Assembly: GCF_024679095.1 (NCBI RefSeq)
Contig: NC_066512.1
Span: forward strand, 18,160,973-18,224,972
DNA from: Eriocheir sinensis
Taxonomy: Eukaryota; Arthropoda; Malacostraca; Decapoda; Varunidae
Length of the DNA stretch: 64,000 bases
Direction: 5' to 3'
In this document: positions 12,820-26,794 of the stretch, one piece after another
How the letters are laid out: each line of letters opens with the position of its first letter
Numbering within the stretch: position 1 is the first letter of the stretch
The notes under the pieces: model-generated
What the model was told of the DNA's origin: nothing
Seen by the model: the letters and a program-made list of their open reading frames with translations, nothing else
Databases searched by the model: none
Translations under genes and position numbers: made by a program

Positions 12820-12960
12820 AGAGGCAGCAGCTGGGACGGCGTGGCAGTTGGAAGCCAAACAATAAAAATAAGGATAGATTTAACATATACTTTGGCACGG
12901 CGGCGTGGGGGGGGCGTGGGTGGGGGGCGTGGGGGTGGCGTGGGTGGCGTTGGCTGGCTC

Positions 12961-14013
12961 CTGCAACCCCCCAACACCCCACACAAACCTCCTCAACCAC
13001 CTCAATCCCCTTCACAACTTCCCCACCTCTACGACATCATATCTCCCCATTCCTTTCCACCTTCCTCCCATCCTCCTCCTTCCCCTTCCTCTTCCCCTTC
13101 CCTTCCCTTCTTCACAACATCTGCCATCCCTTTCTTTTCCTATCTTCAACCCCTTCCACCTGTGTTTTCCTTCGCCCTGTTTCATTTCTCCCTTTCTCTC
13201 CTTTCCCTCTGACTCTTCCTCTTCCTTCCTCTTCCCCTTTCTTTCCCTTCCTGTCTTCATAACCTCTGCCATCAATTTCTTTTCCCACCTTCAATCCCTC
13301 TATCCCCTGTCCCTTTCCCTCTTTTTCCTCTTCCTCTCCCTCTTTCCCCCCTTCTCTCTCTTTCCCCTCACCCTCTCCTTCTTCCCCCTCTCTTTTATCT
13401 CCCTTTCTCCCTCTTCCCTTCTCTTTCCCTGCCTCCCTCCACCCCTTTCTTTCTCTTCCTCATTCTTTAGCTTTACCTCTTTCCCTACTCCTGCCTCTCT
13501 CCCTTCTTCTTACCCTTGTTCTCTTTCTCCCTCTCTCTCTCCCTTCACCATTTTCTCTCCCTTCCTGTACCTTCATCTTCCCAACACCCACTCCGACCCC
13601 TTCCCCAACAACCTCCTCCACTAAATGTCTCTCCACTTTCCTTGCTTTCCTCCCCTTTCCTCAAGCCTCAACCTCACCCACACGTTGCCAGTACTTATTC
13701 TCCCTTCCACCCCCAACTCTCCCTTCCTCTCCCTTCTTCTCCCTCGCTTCGTTTTCTCTACGTTTCTACATTTCCTCCTTCTCTTTCCTTGCATACGTTC
13801 TTCTCCTTTCTTCGTTCTCCTGTTCTTCCCCTCCCCTGTTCTCAGCTTCAATTCTCTTCTCTCCTCCAACATCGTCTTTCTCTACTGGCCTCCCCTCCTC
13901 CTCCTCCTCCTCTTCCTCTTCTTCTTCCTTCTTCATATTCTCCGTCCCTTCTTCCTTGCATCTTCTCCTTCATCTCCCCTCGTACGTCCCCTCGTGTTCT
14001 CTTCTATACTTCG

Positions 14014-14015
<2 letters not shown>
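12961..14015. repeat. Pyrimidine domain
   Basis: C/T-rich with CCTTCC, CTCCTC and TTCCC words. One word, (A/T)CATAACCTCTGCCATC-like, occurs near 13111 and 13256, hinting at a roughly 145-bp duplicated unit. No gene. Confidence 0.8.

Positions 14016-14070
<55 letters not shown>
14016..14070. repeat. (AC)n microsatellite
   Basis: Perfect AC array of about 27 units. Confidence 0.97.
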
Positions 14071-14074
<4 letters not shown>

Positions 14075-14126
14075 CGCCTCTTCCCTCCTTTCGTTTTATT
14101 TCTTTTTACTCAATATTAGAGCGAGA

Positions 14127-14131
<5 letters not shown>

Positions 14132-14185
<54 letters not shown>
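14132..14185. repeat. (GA)n microsatellite
   Basis: GA array with one GTGA interruption near its start. Confidence 0.95.
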
Positions 14186-14186
<1 letters not shown>

Positions 14187-14229
14187 AATCAGAGAGCAGA
14201 ACATACAGGTAAAGCCACACCTGTTATGG

Positions 14230-14640
14230 CCTTAGGATGGATTTCACTCTCGTCCTCACTTTCTCTAACTTTTTTCCTCTTTCTCTCTCTCTCTCTCTCT
14301 CTTGAACACTTCACACTTAATTTTCCTCTTTGCCTCTTTTTTCCTCCTCCTCCTCCTCCTCCTCTTCCTCCTCCTCCTCCTCCTCCTCCTTCATTTTCTT
14401 TGCTTGTGACTTTTCTTTTTCCTTCCCTCCTTCTTTCCTTTCTTCCTTCTTTCATTTTCTTCCTTCCTTCCTTCCTTATTGCCTTCCCCCTTTCCCATCC
14501 TTCCTTTTCTCCTTTTCTTTCTTCCTTCCTTCCTTCCTTATTGCCTTCCCTCTTTCCCATCCTTCCTTTTCTCCTTTTCTTTCTTCCTTCCTTTTCTTCC
14601 TTACTTTCTTCCTTTTCCTCCTATAATATTTAAGTAGTTG
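14230..14640. repeat. Pyrimidine tract with about 72-bp duplication
   Basis: (TCC)n near 14340-14390, then two near-identical units containing CTTATTGCCTTCCC(C/T)CTTTCCCATCC (near 14475 and 14535). 14641-14890 is AT-rich unique sequence without a feature. Confidence 0.8.
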
Positions 14641-14898
14641 CTGATTACCTTTTAATATAATCATCTGATCTGCCTTATTACCACCTTCGTTAAATTACAA
14701 GTTCGTTAAGTAGTCGTTTATTTTTTGTTGTTGTTTATTTGCTTCGTTTCATTTGTAGCTTACTGTTGTTGTTGCTGTTCTTTGTTATTGTCGCTGTTGT
14801 TCCTGTTTTTTTTTTGGTGTTTTTGAATAATGGATTTTAATTTTTCTCTCATTTTCCTGTTTATTGAAAGAAATGAAGAGCGAATGAGATGAAGAAAT

Positions 14899-14977
14899 GA
14901 TGAGAGAGAGAGAGAGAGAGAGTAAAAGCTACTTGTATCGTAACCTTCAAGCATTATGTGATCTTTGGGTGACGATG

Positions 14978-15039
<62 letters not shown>
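14899..15039. repeat. (GA)n ... (TC)n opposed pair
   Basis: A short GA array (about 14899-14922) and a longer complementary TC array (14980-15039) flank 57 bp of unique sequence. The arms could form a hairpin of about 22 bp. Confidence 0.9.
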
Positions 15040-15561
<522 letters not shown>

Positions 15562-15633
15562 TTCTTTTTCTAGTATAAACTGATTACTAACCTTTCTCTT
15601 TCTTCCTCCTCCTCCTCTTCCTTTTTTTCCTCC

Positions 15634-15747
<114 letters not shown>

Positions 15748-15825
15748 TACCTTATGCTGATCTCTGCCCTTTCCTTCTCCCCCTTTCTACCTCCCTCCCT
15801 CCCTCCCTTCCTACATTCCTCGATC

Positions 15826-16530
<705 letters not shown>

Positions 16531-16624
16531 TGCTTTCGGAGTGCACAAAAACCTGCTTATTGCCTTACCTTCGTCCACCTGCCCGTGGCTTCTGATTACT
16601 GCTGGCCTGCTGAACGCGAAACCT

Positions 16625-16775
16625 GACCTGCTCTCCCTACCTAGCCTGCCCTACCTATGACCTACCTACCCAGCCTGCTCTCCCTCTCTACCCAGCCTGC
16701 ATACCCTAACTTCATACCCAGCCTGCCCTCCTTCTCTACCCAGCCTGCTCTCCCTCTCTATTCAGATTCTACCTT
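16625..16775. repeat. Minisatellite (CTACCCAGCCTGC unit), left arm
   Basis: About seven imperfect 20-26 bp units of CTACCCAGCCTGCTCTCCCT type. The array stops at a LINE remnant and similar units resume at about 16950. Confidence 0.88.
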
Positions 16776-16784
16776 GGCTATAGG

Positions 16785-16950
16785 GTGGTGGATGAGTGGG
16801 AGTGGAATAGGCTTAGAGTCATGTGGTGAGTGCCAATAATTGTCACAAATAAATCTAAAATGATATTGGATGACGCGATATTAGGTGGGGGTTATGCAGG
16901 ATACTAGGGTCAAAGGAGCTGCCTCATACAGGCCTACCGGCCTCTTACCA
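16785..16950 (+). mobile_element. 3' stub of a CR1-like LINE inside a minisatellite
   Basis: Reading from 16785, the frame gives V-V-D-E-W then W-N-R-L, after a frameshift V-S-A-N, and then L-D-D-A-I-L-G-G-G-Y-A-G-Y and a stop. This is the usual C-terminal signature of CR1/Jockey-group reverse transcriptases (VV-x-W-N-x-L ... VSA ... FK-x-x-LD), also present in the RT at 53.2 kb and the stub at 49.4 kb. It is followed by a short 3' UTR with GGAGCTGCCTCATACAGGCC-type wording. A TGA and at least one frameshift make it a fossil. Confidence 0.72.
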
Positions 16951-17065
16951 GCCTGCTTGCCCTTTCCACCTACCCAGTCTGTTTGCTCTCCCTCCCTACC
17001 CAGTCTGCTTGCCCTCCCTACATACCCAGCCTGCCCTACCTAACTATCCAGCCTGCTTTTTCTCC
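16950..17065. repeat. Minisatellite (ACCCAGYCTGC unit), right arm
   Basis: Same motif family as 16625-16775, with units such as CTACCCAGTCTGCTTGCCCT. It resumes directly at the 3' end of the LINE stub. Confidence 0.85.
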
Positions 17066-18508
<1,443 letters not shown>

Positions 18509-18559
18509 TCTTCATTCCTCCCTTCTTCCTTCTTTCTCTCCTTCTTCCTCTAACACCAT

Positions 18560-19430
18560 CATTATCACCCTTCCTCCTTTTCTCCCTTCTCTCCCATGCA
18601 CTCTGTTACCCTTCCTATCTTTCTTCTTTCATTCCTTTTCCATTATCATCATCATCCCTTCTTTCTCCCTGCCAATTTTCCTATTTCTCATCTTTCTCCC
18701 CTCTTCTACCTCCAACACCATCATCATCCCTTCTTTTTTCTCCCTGTCAATCTTCCTCCCCCTCTTCTTCCTTCCTTTCTTCCCCCATCATTGTCACCAA
18801 CACCCGTCCTTCTCTCTTCCTGTTAATCTTCCTTTCCATTTTCTTCCTTCCCTTCTCCTCCCTTCTTCCTTTCTCCCTGCTGATCTTCCTATACCTCTTC
18901 TTTCTTCCCTTCCTCCTCCACCGTCACCCTCACCAAAACTTCCTCTCCCTCTTCTTTCCTTCCTCCCTTCCTCGCCAAAACTTCCTTTCCCTTAAACTCT
19001 CCCTATTTTAACCTCCCTCCCTCCCTCAGCAAAACTTTATATCCCTTAACTCTCCCTCTTCTAACCTTCCTTCCTCCCTCCTCTCCCTTAGCTCTCCCTT
19101 TTTCATCCTTTCCCTTCCTCCCTGCCTCACCAAAACTTCTTCTTCCTTAAACTCTCCCTCTTTCTTCCTTTCCTCCCTTCCTTACCTGTTCCCTGACTCT
19201 CCCTTAAACTCTCCCTCTTTCTTCCTTTCCTCCCTCCCTTACCTGTTCCCTGCCTCTCCCTTAACTCTCCCTCTTCTAACCTACCTCCCTTTCTCCCTCA
19301 GCAAAACTTTATCTCCCTTAAACTCTCCCTCTTTCTTCCCTCCCTTACCTGCTGCCTGCCTCTCCCTTAACTCTCCCTCTTTCTTCCTTTCCCTCCCTCC
19401 CTCCCCTCCCTTCCCTGGCTCTCCCTGGCG
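18560..19430. repeat. Pyrimidine minisatellites
   Basis: Two overlapping families. One carries ACCATCATCATCCCTTCTTT words (18640-18800). The other carries CCTTAACTCTCCCTCTT and TTACCTG(T/C)T(C/G)CCTG words recurring at roughly 60-75 bp (18985-19390). No coding signal. Confidence 0.8.
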
Positions 19431-19796
19431 CACACTCTGGGACGGTCAACACCCTAGTTACCTGTTGTTTACCTGTGTTTACCTGCCAGCTGTGCTCACC
19501 TCTCCCTCTCCCTCTCTCCCTCCTCTCCCTTTCTCCCTCTTCGTCCTCACTTCACCCTTTCCTCGGTTGGTTGGTTTTCTTCCATTCTTTCTTCTCTTCT
19601 TCCTCCTCCTTGCAGTCTTCCCCCCCTTCTATCTCCATCTCCTACGTTTCCTCCAACTCCTCTTCCTCCTTTTTCTCTTTTCCTCCCTCTTCGTTATCAC
19701 TTCTCCGTTTTATATCCCTCTTTCTCTCCTTCGTTTTCCTCCTTCATTGTCCTTTTTCCTCTCCCTTCTTTCTTCCCTTAATCTCCTTCCTTCCTT

Positions 19797-19965
19797 CCTC
19801 TTCCCCCCTCAAACTCCTTCCTTCCTTTCTTCCTTCTTCGTCGGCAAATCTCTCCTTCGTATCCTTAATTCCTTCTTTCATCCTCCTTTCTCTTCCCCCC
19901 TCACACTCCTTCCTTCCTTCTTCCTTCTTCGTCGGCAAATCTCTCCTTCGTATCCTTCCTTCTTT
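19797..19965. repeat. 91-bp tandem duplication
   Basis: CTTCTTCGTCGGCAAATCTC begins at 19833 and again at 19924. The preceding CCCCCCTCA(A/C)ACTCCTTCC is also duplicated. Surrounding 19500-20110 is pyrimidine-rich. Confidence 0.9.
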
Positions 19966-20112
19966 CCTCCTCTTTCTTCTACGCCATAATTCCTCTCCCT
20001 TCTTCCCTCCTCCTCCTCTTCCTCTTCTCCTTCCCTCTCTTCGTTGCCTCTCCTCCCCCTCCCTTTCCTTCTTCCTTTCGTACTTGCTCCATCCTTCTCC
20101 GTTCCTCCTGAC

Positions 20113-20118
20113 TGTCTT

Positions 20119-20149
<31 letters not shown>

Positions 20150-20180
20150 TTTTGTCTGTCTGTTTGTCTGTCTGTTTCCT
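20113..20180. repeat. (GTCT)n microsatellite
   Basis: Tetranucleotide CTGT/GTCT array with a few T interruptions. Confidence 0.94.
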
Positions 20181-20230
20181 TCTCTACCCTTTCGTTTCCC
20201 TGCTTCCCTTGTGTAGTTTTCCTTTTGTCC

Positions 20231-20345
<115 letters not shown>

Positions 20346-20464
20346 CCTTCGTCACCTTATCCTAACCTTCTCACTCTCCTCTCCTTCACATTCTTCTCTG
20401 CTCTTCCTCTTTCTCTCCTCCTCCTCCCTTCTCCTCCTCTTACGCCTCCTCCAGTAACTCCGAA

Positions 20465-20535
20465 TCCCTCGCACACACCTGCTCACACACACCTGCCCCA
20501 CCACACACCTGAGGAATGACTCGTGTACTCACCTG
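20465..20535. other. CACACCTG cluster
   Basis: ACACACCTG occurs several times in 65 bp, echoing the C-rich array at the right end of the window. CACCTG is an E-box core, but density in a CA-rich setting may be incidental. Confidence 0.4.
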
Positions 20536-20540
20536 CGAAA

Positions 20541-21262
20541 CTTCCTACATCTGTGAAAAAAAGGGAGAGGAGAAGGGTGAAAGGAAGGGAGGATTGTGTA
20601 AGCCGTAAGGAAGGGAAGGAATGGGAAGGGGAGGGTGGATGTATGTGTGTATAGGGGAGTGGATGGGTGGATAGATGGAGGGAGCAATGTATGAAGGGAA
20701 GGAGGAGGGGAAAAAAGTGAAATGAAAGGAATGGAAGGAAGATAGGACAGAGAAACAAGCGATGAGGAAAACGAAGAAGAGAAAGAGGGAAGGAAACGAT
20801 GATGGAGGTAAAGGAAGAAAGAACATGGGAAGAAGAATGAACGCCAAAGAGAAAGAAAGGAGGAAATAACAAGGAAAATACGAACGAACGCAAGGAAAGG
20901 GGGGAGGGAGGAAAGAAGGAAAAAAAGAAAACAATGAAAAAAAAGAACTAATGGTGAATAGATACGTTAACGAACAACAAGAAGGACGGGAAGGAGGAAG
21001 GAAGAAAGGAAGATGAACGAGGAAGAAGAAGAAGAAGAAGAAGAAGAAGAAGAAGAAGAAGAAGAAAAAGAAAAAGAAGAAGAAGAAGAAGAAAACAATT
21101 ACAAGGCAAAAATACAGAATGAAGAAAGAAAGAGAAAAAAAGAAAACGAAAAAACACAAAAAAATCACGTAAACAAACAAACACTCGACAATAAGATTAA
21201 AAAAAAAATATATACGGAAGAAAAAAAAAGAAAAGAAGGAAAGAAAAATAAGGTATAGCGAC

Positions 21263-21263
<1 letters not shown>
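20541..21263. repeat. Purine-rich tract with (GAA)n
   Basis: A/G-rich. (GAA)n at about 21022-21092, then A-rich sequence. No gene. Confidence 0.82.

Positions 21264-21329
<66 letters not shown>
21264..21329. repeat. (AC)n microsatellite
   Basis: Perfect AC array of about 33 units. Confidence 0.97.
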
Positions 21330-21331
<2 letters not shown>

Positions 21332-21410
21332 TCATTAAAACACCTGAGAACTCCTTAGGGGACGCATATTAGGTTGATACTGATCTTTCACCTTCGCTGC
21401 CCATTCACGC

Positions 21411-22501
21411 GAGGAGGTGGAGGGAGAAGGGAGGGAGAGGTGGAGGAGGAAGGGAGAGGAAGGGAAGCATAGGTGAAGGAGGAAGAGATGGAGAGGTGGA
21501 GAGAAGAAGGGAGAGGAAGGGAAGTATAGGTGGAGGAGTCAGCGAGGGAGAGGTGAAGGAAGAAGGGAGAGAAAGAGAGGGAGAGGTGGAGGAAGAAGGG
21601 AGAAGAAGGGAAGTACTATAGGTGGAGAAAGGGTAGAGGGCGTTCATTGATGGGGAGGAGGGAGATGGTATAGGTGGTGGTGGTGGTGGTGGTGGTGGAG
21701 GAGGAGGATTAATGGGAGTAGGAATAAAGGAAAAAAGTGAAAAGGTAAGTCCAGGTATAGGAGAAAAGAGAAGAGGGAAGAAACGGAAGCTTGTGGAAGA
21801 TAATAAACAGGTAAAGTACGTGAATGCGAGGAAGAAGGAGGAAGAGGAGGAGGAGGAGGAGGAGGAGGAAGAGGAGGAAGATAGGAATGAATGGAGTTGA
21901 GATGAAGACAGGAGGAAAATAAGAAATGAAAAAGGAAACAAAGAACAAGAGAAAGAAAGAATGAAAAAAGAAGAAAAAAGGAGAAATCACAAGGAAAGAG
22001 GAAAGGCAATGTAGAGAGAAAGGAAGAAAGGAAAAAAATGGAAACAGAGAGACAGAAAAAAGAAACAGAAAAAAATGAATAAAAGTCGTGGAAAAGAAAA
22101 GTCGATCAATGGGATGAAAAACATGAAAACAGAAGAGGAAAAGAAGTAGAGGAAGAAACGGAGGTGGAAGCAAATAGTGGAGATGGATGAAAAGGAGGAG
22201 GAGGAGGTGGAGAGAATGAAGTTGAGAGAGATTGTGGCGGTGGAGAAGGAAAGGTAACCATAAAAGGAGAAAAGAAATAGGGAGGTGGAAGAAGGGAACC
22301 GAAGAAGGGAATGAAGAAGGTGGAAGCAAATTGTGGAGGACGTGGAGGAGAATGTATACTAGAAGAAGACTGAAGATGGAACAGGAAGTGGAGGTGGAGA
22401 AGGACATGTACTGGAAGAGATAAAGAAGGTGGAAGAGATGATAAATGAGGTGGACAAGGATATGAATTAGAGGAGAGAGTCAAGATGGAAGAAGAAGTAA
22501 T

Positions 22502-22532
<31 letters not shown>

Positions 22533-22650
22533 GAGGTGGAGGAGGAGGAGAAGGATACGAGAGTGAAGATGGACGCAGTGGAATGAAAGGGTTGAGAATG
22601 ATGGAATGAAGGGAAGGTGGACGAAGGTGGAAGGTGGTGGACGAAGGTGG
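21411..22650. repeat. Purine domain with GGTGGAGG-type minisatellites
   Basis: GGAAG(C/T)ATAGGTG(G/A)AGG-like units recur at 21464-21625. (GGT)n near 21673-21697, (GGA)n near 21838-21880 and 22505-22550. GGTGGAAGCAAAT(A/T)GTGGAG recurs near 22165 and 22320. No gene. Confidence 0.8.
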
Positions 22651-22799
22651 ACACGTCTTGGGTAGATCATTGCTTTGGATATTAGGACAGCCATTCAGAC
22701 CAAAGGAAATAAATACATAGGGAAATACATAGATAGAAATAGATAGATAAAAAGGAAGTAAATAGATTGAAAAGAAGACGAGGGTGGATCATTGAATTA

Positions 22800-22848
22800 G
22801 TAGTAGTAGTTGTTGTTATTGTTGTTGTTGTTACTACCTCTACTACTA

Positions 22849-22887
<39 letters not shown>

Positions 22888-22888
22888 T
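22800..22888. repeat. (TAG)/(TTG)/(CTA)n compound triplet array
   Basis: TAGTAG, then TTGTTG, then ACTACT triplets to 22888. Triplet phase is retained while the unit changes. Confidence 0.92.
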
Positions 22889-22947
22889 TGTGGATCCCAA
22901 TCTCAACCTTCTACCTTACTGCAAGCCCGCAAGCAGAAGTCAAGCAG

Positions 22948-23395
22948 GAGGAGGAGGAGGAGGAGGAGGAGGAGGAGGAGGAGGAGAAGGAGGAGGAGGA
23001 GAAACAACACTCAAAACAAAGCAAGGCGAACACACCAACAAAAGGACACCACAACCACAGCCTCGAACACCGGCCTTCCTCCTCCTCCTCCTCCTCCTCT
23101 TCTTCCTCCTCCTCCTCCTCCTCCTCCCCATTTGAGGCATCCACGTCATGCTCTTACTCCTACTGCTGCTTCTCCTCCTTTCCCTCCTCCTCTATCTCCT
23201 CCTCCTCCTCTTCCTTCTCTTCCTCTTTCCTTCTCTCTTCTATCATCTATCTCCCCCCTCTCCCTCTGTAGCTGCACCTCCTTCTCCTTCCTCTTCTTCT
23301 TATATCTCCTCCTCCTCTTCCTCCTCCTCCTCCTCCTCCTCCTTCTTCTTCTTCTCCTCCTCCTCCTCCTCCTCCTAAGTTGCTTCTGCTTCTTA
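22948..23395. repeat. (GGA)n then (TCC)n opposed arrays
   Basis: GGA array 22948-22999, unique sequence of about 70 bp, then TCC arrays 23077-23128 and scattered to 23375. The two are complementary and could pair. Confidence 0.9.
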
Positions 23396-23782
23396 CGGCC
23401 TCTTCGTAACACCTCATGACGGAGATAAAAAAAAAGAAGAAAGAAGAAGGAAAGACAGACAGAATAAGAAAATGAAAAAGAAAAGAAAAAAGAAAGAAAG
23501 GAAGGAAGAAAGAGGAAAGACAAAGTAAGAAAAAAAAAGAAAAAAAAAGAAAGGAAGAAAGAGGAAGAAGAAAAAAAATAGATGCTGATTGACAGAAAGA
23601 TAAACAGCGACGAAGAGGAAGAGGAGGAAGAGGAAGAGGCGAATAAATCAAGTGGAAAGGAAAAAAAAGATTAAAAAAAATAAGGTCAGAGAAAAATAAA
23701 GAAAAGAAATAAAGAAAGAAAGTTAGTGTGACGATTACGATGTTTTGTTCACTCCTATGTTGCCTAATGTTACTTTACGTTC

Positions 23783-23784
<2 letters not shown>
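23396..23784. repeat. A-rich purine tract
   Basis: AAAG/GAAA low-complexity sequence followed by about 60 bp of unique AT-rich sequence. Nothing recognised. Confidence 0.7.

Positions 23785-23849
<65 letters not shown>
23785..23849. repeat. (TC)n microsatellite
   Basis: Perfect TC array. (TTCC)n at 23925-23955 and (TCC)n at 24023-24090 follow. Confidence 0.96.
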
Positions 23850-23852
<3 letters not shown>

Positions 23853-24224
23853 CCCCCCTTCCCCCCCACAAAACAGCTTACTTACTGAATAACCAATAAA
23901 AAGAAGGACAATAACGATAACAGTTTTCCTTCCTTCCTTCCTTCCTTCCTTCCTTTCCTTTCTTCCTTTTCGCTCACACGCTCCGAGGTAAGGCACAGGG
24001 CTGAATTACTGACGTGCTTACCTCCTCCTCCTCCTCCTCCTCCTCCTCTTCCTCCTCCTCCTCCTTCTCCTCCTCCTCCTCCTCTTCCTACCCTCACTCC
24101 TATACTCCTTCCCATTTCTACCCCCTCCTCCTTTAGGTTACCAGTAGTGTAAGTTAAGGGTAGTAATTTCCTCTTATTTCTCTCTTTACTGTAAAAATTT
24201 CCATGTCCCTTTCTTCCTTAAAGG

Positions 24225-24410
24225 TACATGGTGTTCTCTTCTAACTATTTCCTGCCGGAGGGAGAGGTGGGTGGGGAGGAGCCTTCATCTATTCTGTCCT
24301 GTCCTACCACACGTAGATAACTAGTAGTAACGGTAGTAAACAGACACCCTCGCCATAGACCGATAGGTCTTCTGGTGTCTGTTCTTTCTATGTATTCCTA
24401 TGTATATGTA
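24225..24410 (+). mobile_element. Bare 3' UTR and tail of a CR1-like LINE
   Basis: A unique island between pyrimidine repeats. It contains CTAACTATTTCCTGCCGGAGG, CCACACGTAGATAACTAGTA and CGCCATAGACCGATAGGTCT, then a tandem tail (CTATGTATTCCTATGTATATG) fused to (TCC)n. I recognise this as the kind of 3' end carried by CR1-like LINEs in crab genomes. No coding sequence remains. Assignment is from memory, not a search. Confidence 0.55.
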
Positions 24411-24716
24411 TTCCTCCTCCTCCTCCTCCTACCTCTGCACTGCTCGCGGCAAAGAGTGTGAGGGAGGAAGAGAGGAAGGGAGGAAGGAAGGGAGGAAGGG
24501 AGGGAAGAGCAGCTCTCCCACGGTGGCTGCCTTTCCTCCTGCACCGTCACGTTCTTCCCATTCCTTCAGTCCTCCTCCATTTTTCTCTCCCCCTCTTCCT
24601 CCTCCTCTTCTTCTTTTCTCCTTTTCTTTCGCCCTCTCCCTCTCTCTCTCTCTCTCTCTTTCTCCTTTTTTTCCTCCCAGCTCTTGACTCCCTCCCTGTT
24701 CGTTTCTTCTTACTAG

Positions 24717-24719
<3 letters not shown>
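24411..24719. repeat. (TCC)n, (GGAA)n and pyrimidine tract
   Basis: TCC array directly after the LINE tail, a GGAA-rich stretch 24455-24510, then C/T-rich sequence. No gene. Confidence 0.8.

Positions 24720-24800
<81 letters not shown>
24720..24800. repeat. (TC)n microsatellite
   Basis: Perfect TC array of about 40 units. The next 140 bp are AT-rich and unassigned. Confidence 0.97.
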
Positions 24801-24805
<5 letters not shown>

Positions 24806-24944
24806 AATTTCCTTTCTATTATGTATATTTTTTTCTATTATCATTATTTTCTGGTCTACGTTATCATCATAAACACTTTTTTTCATTATTATTACTAACT
24901 TTTTTGTATTATCTTGTCCTGTGATTCTGGCCTTGTGGTGATGA

Positions 24945-25440
24945 AGGGTAATATTGGTGGTGGTGGTTATGGTGGTCGTGGTGGTTGAGGAACTATTGCA
25001 TTGGTGGTGGTAGTGACATTGGTGGTTGAAGATGCGGTGGTGGCTGTGAATGTTCTTGTGGTGGTAGTGGTGGTGGCAGTGGTAGCCGTAGCGATGGTAG
25101 AAGAGATACAAGTGGTGGTGGTAGGTAGTGTTGGTACTGACAGTGGTGGTGGTGGTGGTGTAGGCAGTGACTGGTGGTGGTGGCGATGGTGGTGAAGCGG
25201 TAGGGTTGGTAGTGAAGTTCGAGGTGGCAAAGGAATGACGCTCGTGCAATGTTTGTGGTGGTGATGGTGGTGTTGAAGGTGGTGGAGGTGATGATAGTTG
25301 TCGAGGTACTGAAGGAGACGTGAGTGCAATGTTTGTGGTGGTGTTGATGGTGGGGTGGTGTTGAAGGGGCTGGTGATGGTGGTGGAGGAGGCGATGGTGA
25401 TGGTGGAGGTGGTGGAGGTGCGATGTTCGTGGTTTTGCTG
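24945..25440. repeat. (GTG)n tract with about 82-bp unit
   Basis: GGT/GTG/GAT triplets. The marker GTGCAATGTTTGTGGTGGTG occurs near 25242 and 25324, with a degenerate copy near 25418. Confidence 0.87.
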
Positions 25441-25527
25441 AAATTTGTTGTTGTTTTGTCGAGTCATTATTGGTGGAGTGTTACGATGGGACGTGTCAAT
25501 AAGACCATAATTACCTGTTGTGCTCCA

Positions 25528-25978
25528 CCGCCACAAAAACCATCACCTCCACCTCCACCACCACCTCCACCATCACCATTACCACCACCACCACCACCAC
25601 CACCATCATCACCATCACCACCAACAACAACTCCTCAACCTCCACCACCTCCTCCACCATCACCATCATCACCATCATCACCAACAACAACTCCTCAACC
25701 ACCACCACCTCCTCCACCACCACCCCCAGAACCATCATCCAATTCATCACATCCTCCACAATCCTCCACCATCATCACCTCTATCTCCTCTGCAATCACC
25801 TCCACCTCCTCCACCACCACCACCATCACCATCATCACTACCTCCTCCACCTTCATCACCACCATCTCCACCTCTGTCTCCTCTGCCATTACCTCCACCA
25901 CCACTACCTCCACCGTCACCATCATCACCACCATCATCACTGCCACCACCACCACCTAATAAATACTACTACTACTAT

Positions 25979-26013
<35 letters not shown>
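25528..26013. repeat. (ACC/ATC)n tract with 60-bp duplication, then (TAC)n
   Basis: CCA/ACC/ATC triplets. A unit with CACCAACAACAACTCCTCAA starts near 25619 and 25679 (60 bp). From 25965 it becomes (TAC)n. Poly-His, poly-Pro and poly-Thr frames are artefacts. Confidence 0.9.
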
Positions 26014-26014
<1 letters not shown>

Positions 26015-26209
26015 CGAAATCACAAAAAGAACCGTGCATGGTGATACTGGCAATACTGTAAATAACAACACCAAAAATACGAATAGTAGTAATAATGATA
26101 ATAATAATAATAATAACAAAAATAACAATGTCGTGGGTTATAAGAAAGAGCAGCCAGTCTTCTTATATATAGCAAAGTGACCAGCCAGCAGCTCTTAAAG
26201 ACATCAAAG

Positions 26210-26214
<5 letters not shown>

Positions 26215-26273
<59 letters not shown>
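26215..26273. repeat. (GT)n microsatellite
   Basis: Perfect GT array of about 29 units. Confidence 0.97.
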
Positions 26274-26274
<1 letters not shown>

Positions 26275-26790
26275 ATTTCCCAGCGCTATTACTCCTCATC
26301 TTCCTCTCTTCACACTCCCTTCCCTTCCTCCCCTCTACTTCCCTCCCTCCCTCCCTCCATCATTCTCCCTTTCTCTCTCCCCCTCATTACCCTCACACGC
26401 GTCACCTGCCTCAATCTCCACCACGTTGCTCCTTTTCCTCCACTATAGATCTTCCCTCCCTTCCCTTCTCTCCTCCCCTCTCCTTTCCTCTCCCTCCCTT
26501 CCCTCCCTCCTTTCAAAGTGTCCTGAGCTCCCAACAGGTCAGTGAACTCTCTTGGGATCTGCCTCCTCCTCCTTCTCCCCATCCTCCTCCTCCTCCTCCT
26601 GGCATTATTACCTCATATTTGTTATCTCTGTGTCGCCTCGAGTATTTTAAGATGAATTTACGTTCCTCTAAGTAAGGGTTAATAGTCTTTTCTGGGGAGG
26701 GATTAGCCTTCCTCTGCTCCTACTCCGGCGCTCCTCCTCTCTTCCCCTCTTTCCCCCTCTTTCTTTTTCTTCCTTCTCCTCCTCCTCTTC
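26274..26790. repeat. Pyrimidine-rich tract, partly unique
   Basis: C/T-rich to about 26515 and 26560-26600. 26601-26720 is more complex (AT-rich, no recognised element). Confidence 0.7.
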
Positions 26791-26794
26791 TTCA

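Noticed and set aside
25518..26180. Pro/His/Thr-rich plus-strand proteins
   Set aside because: Three overlapping frames of one (ACC/ATC)n tract; none has start context or unique sequence.
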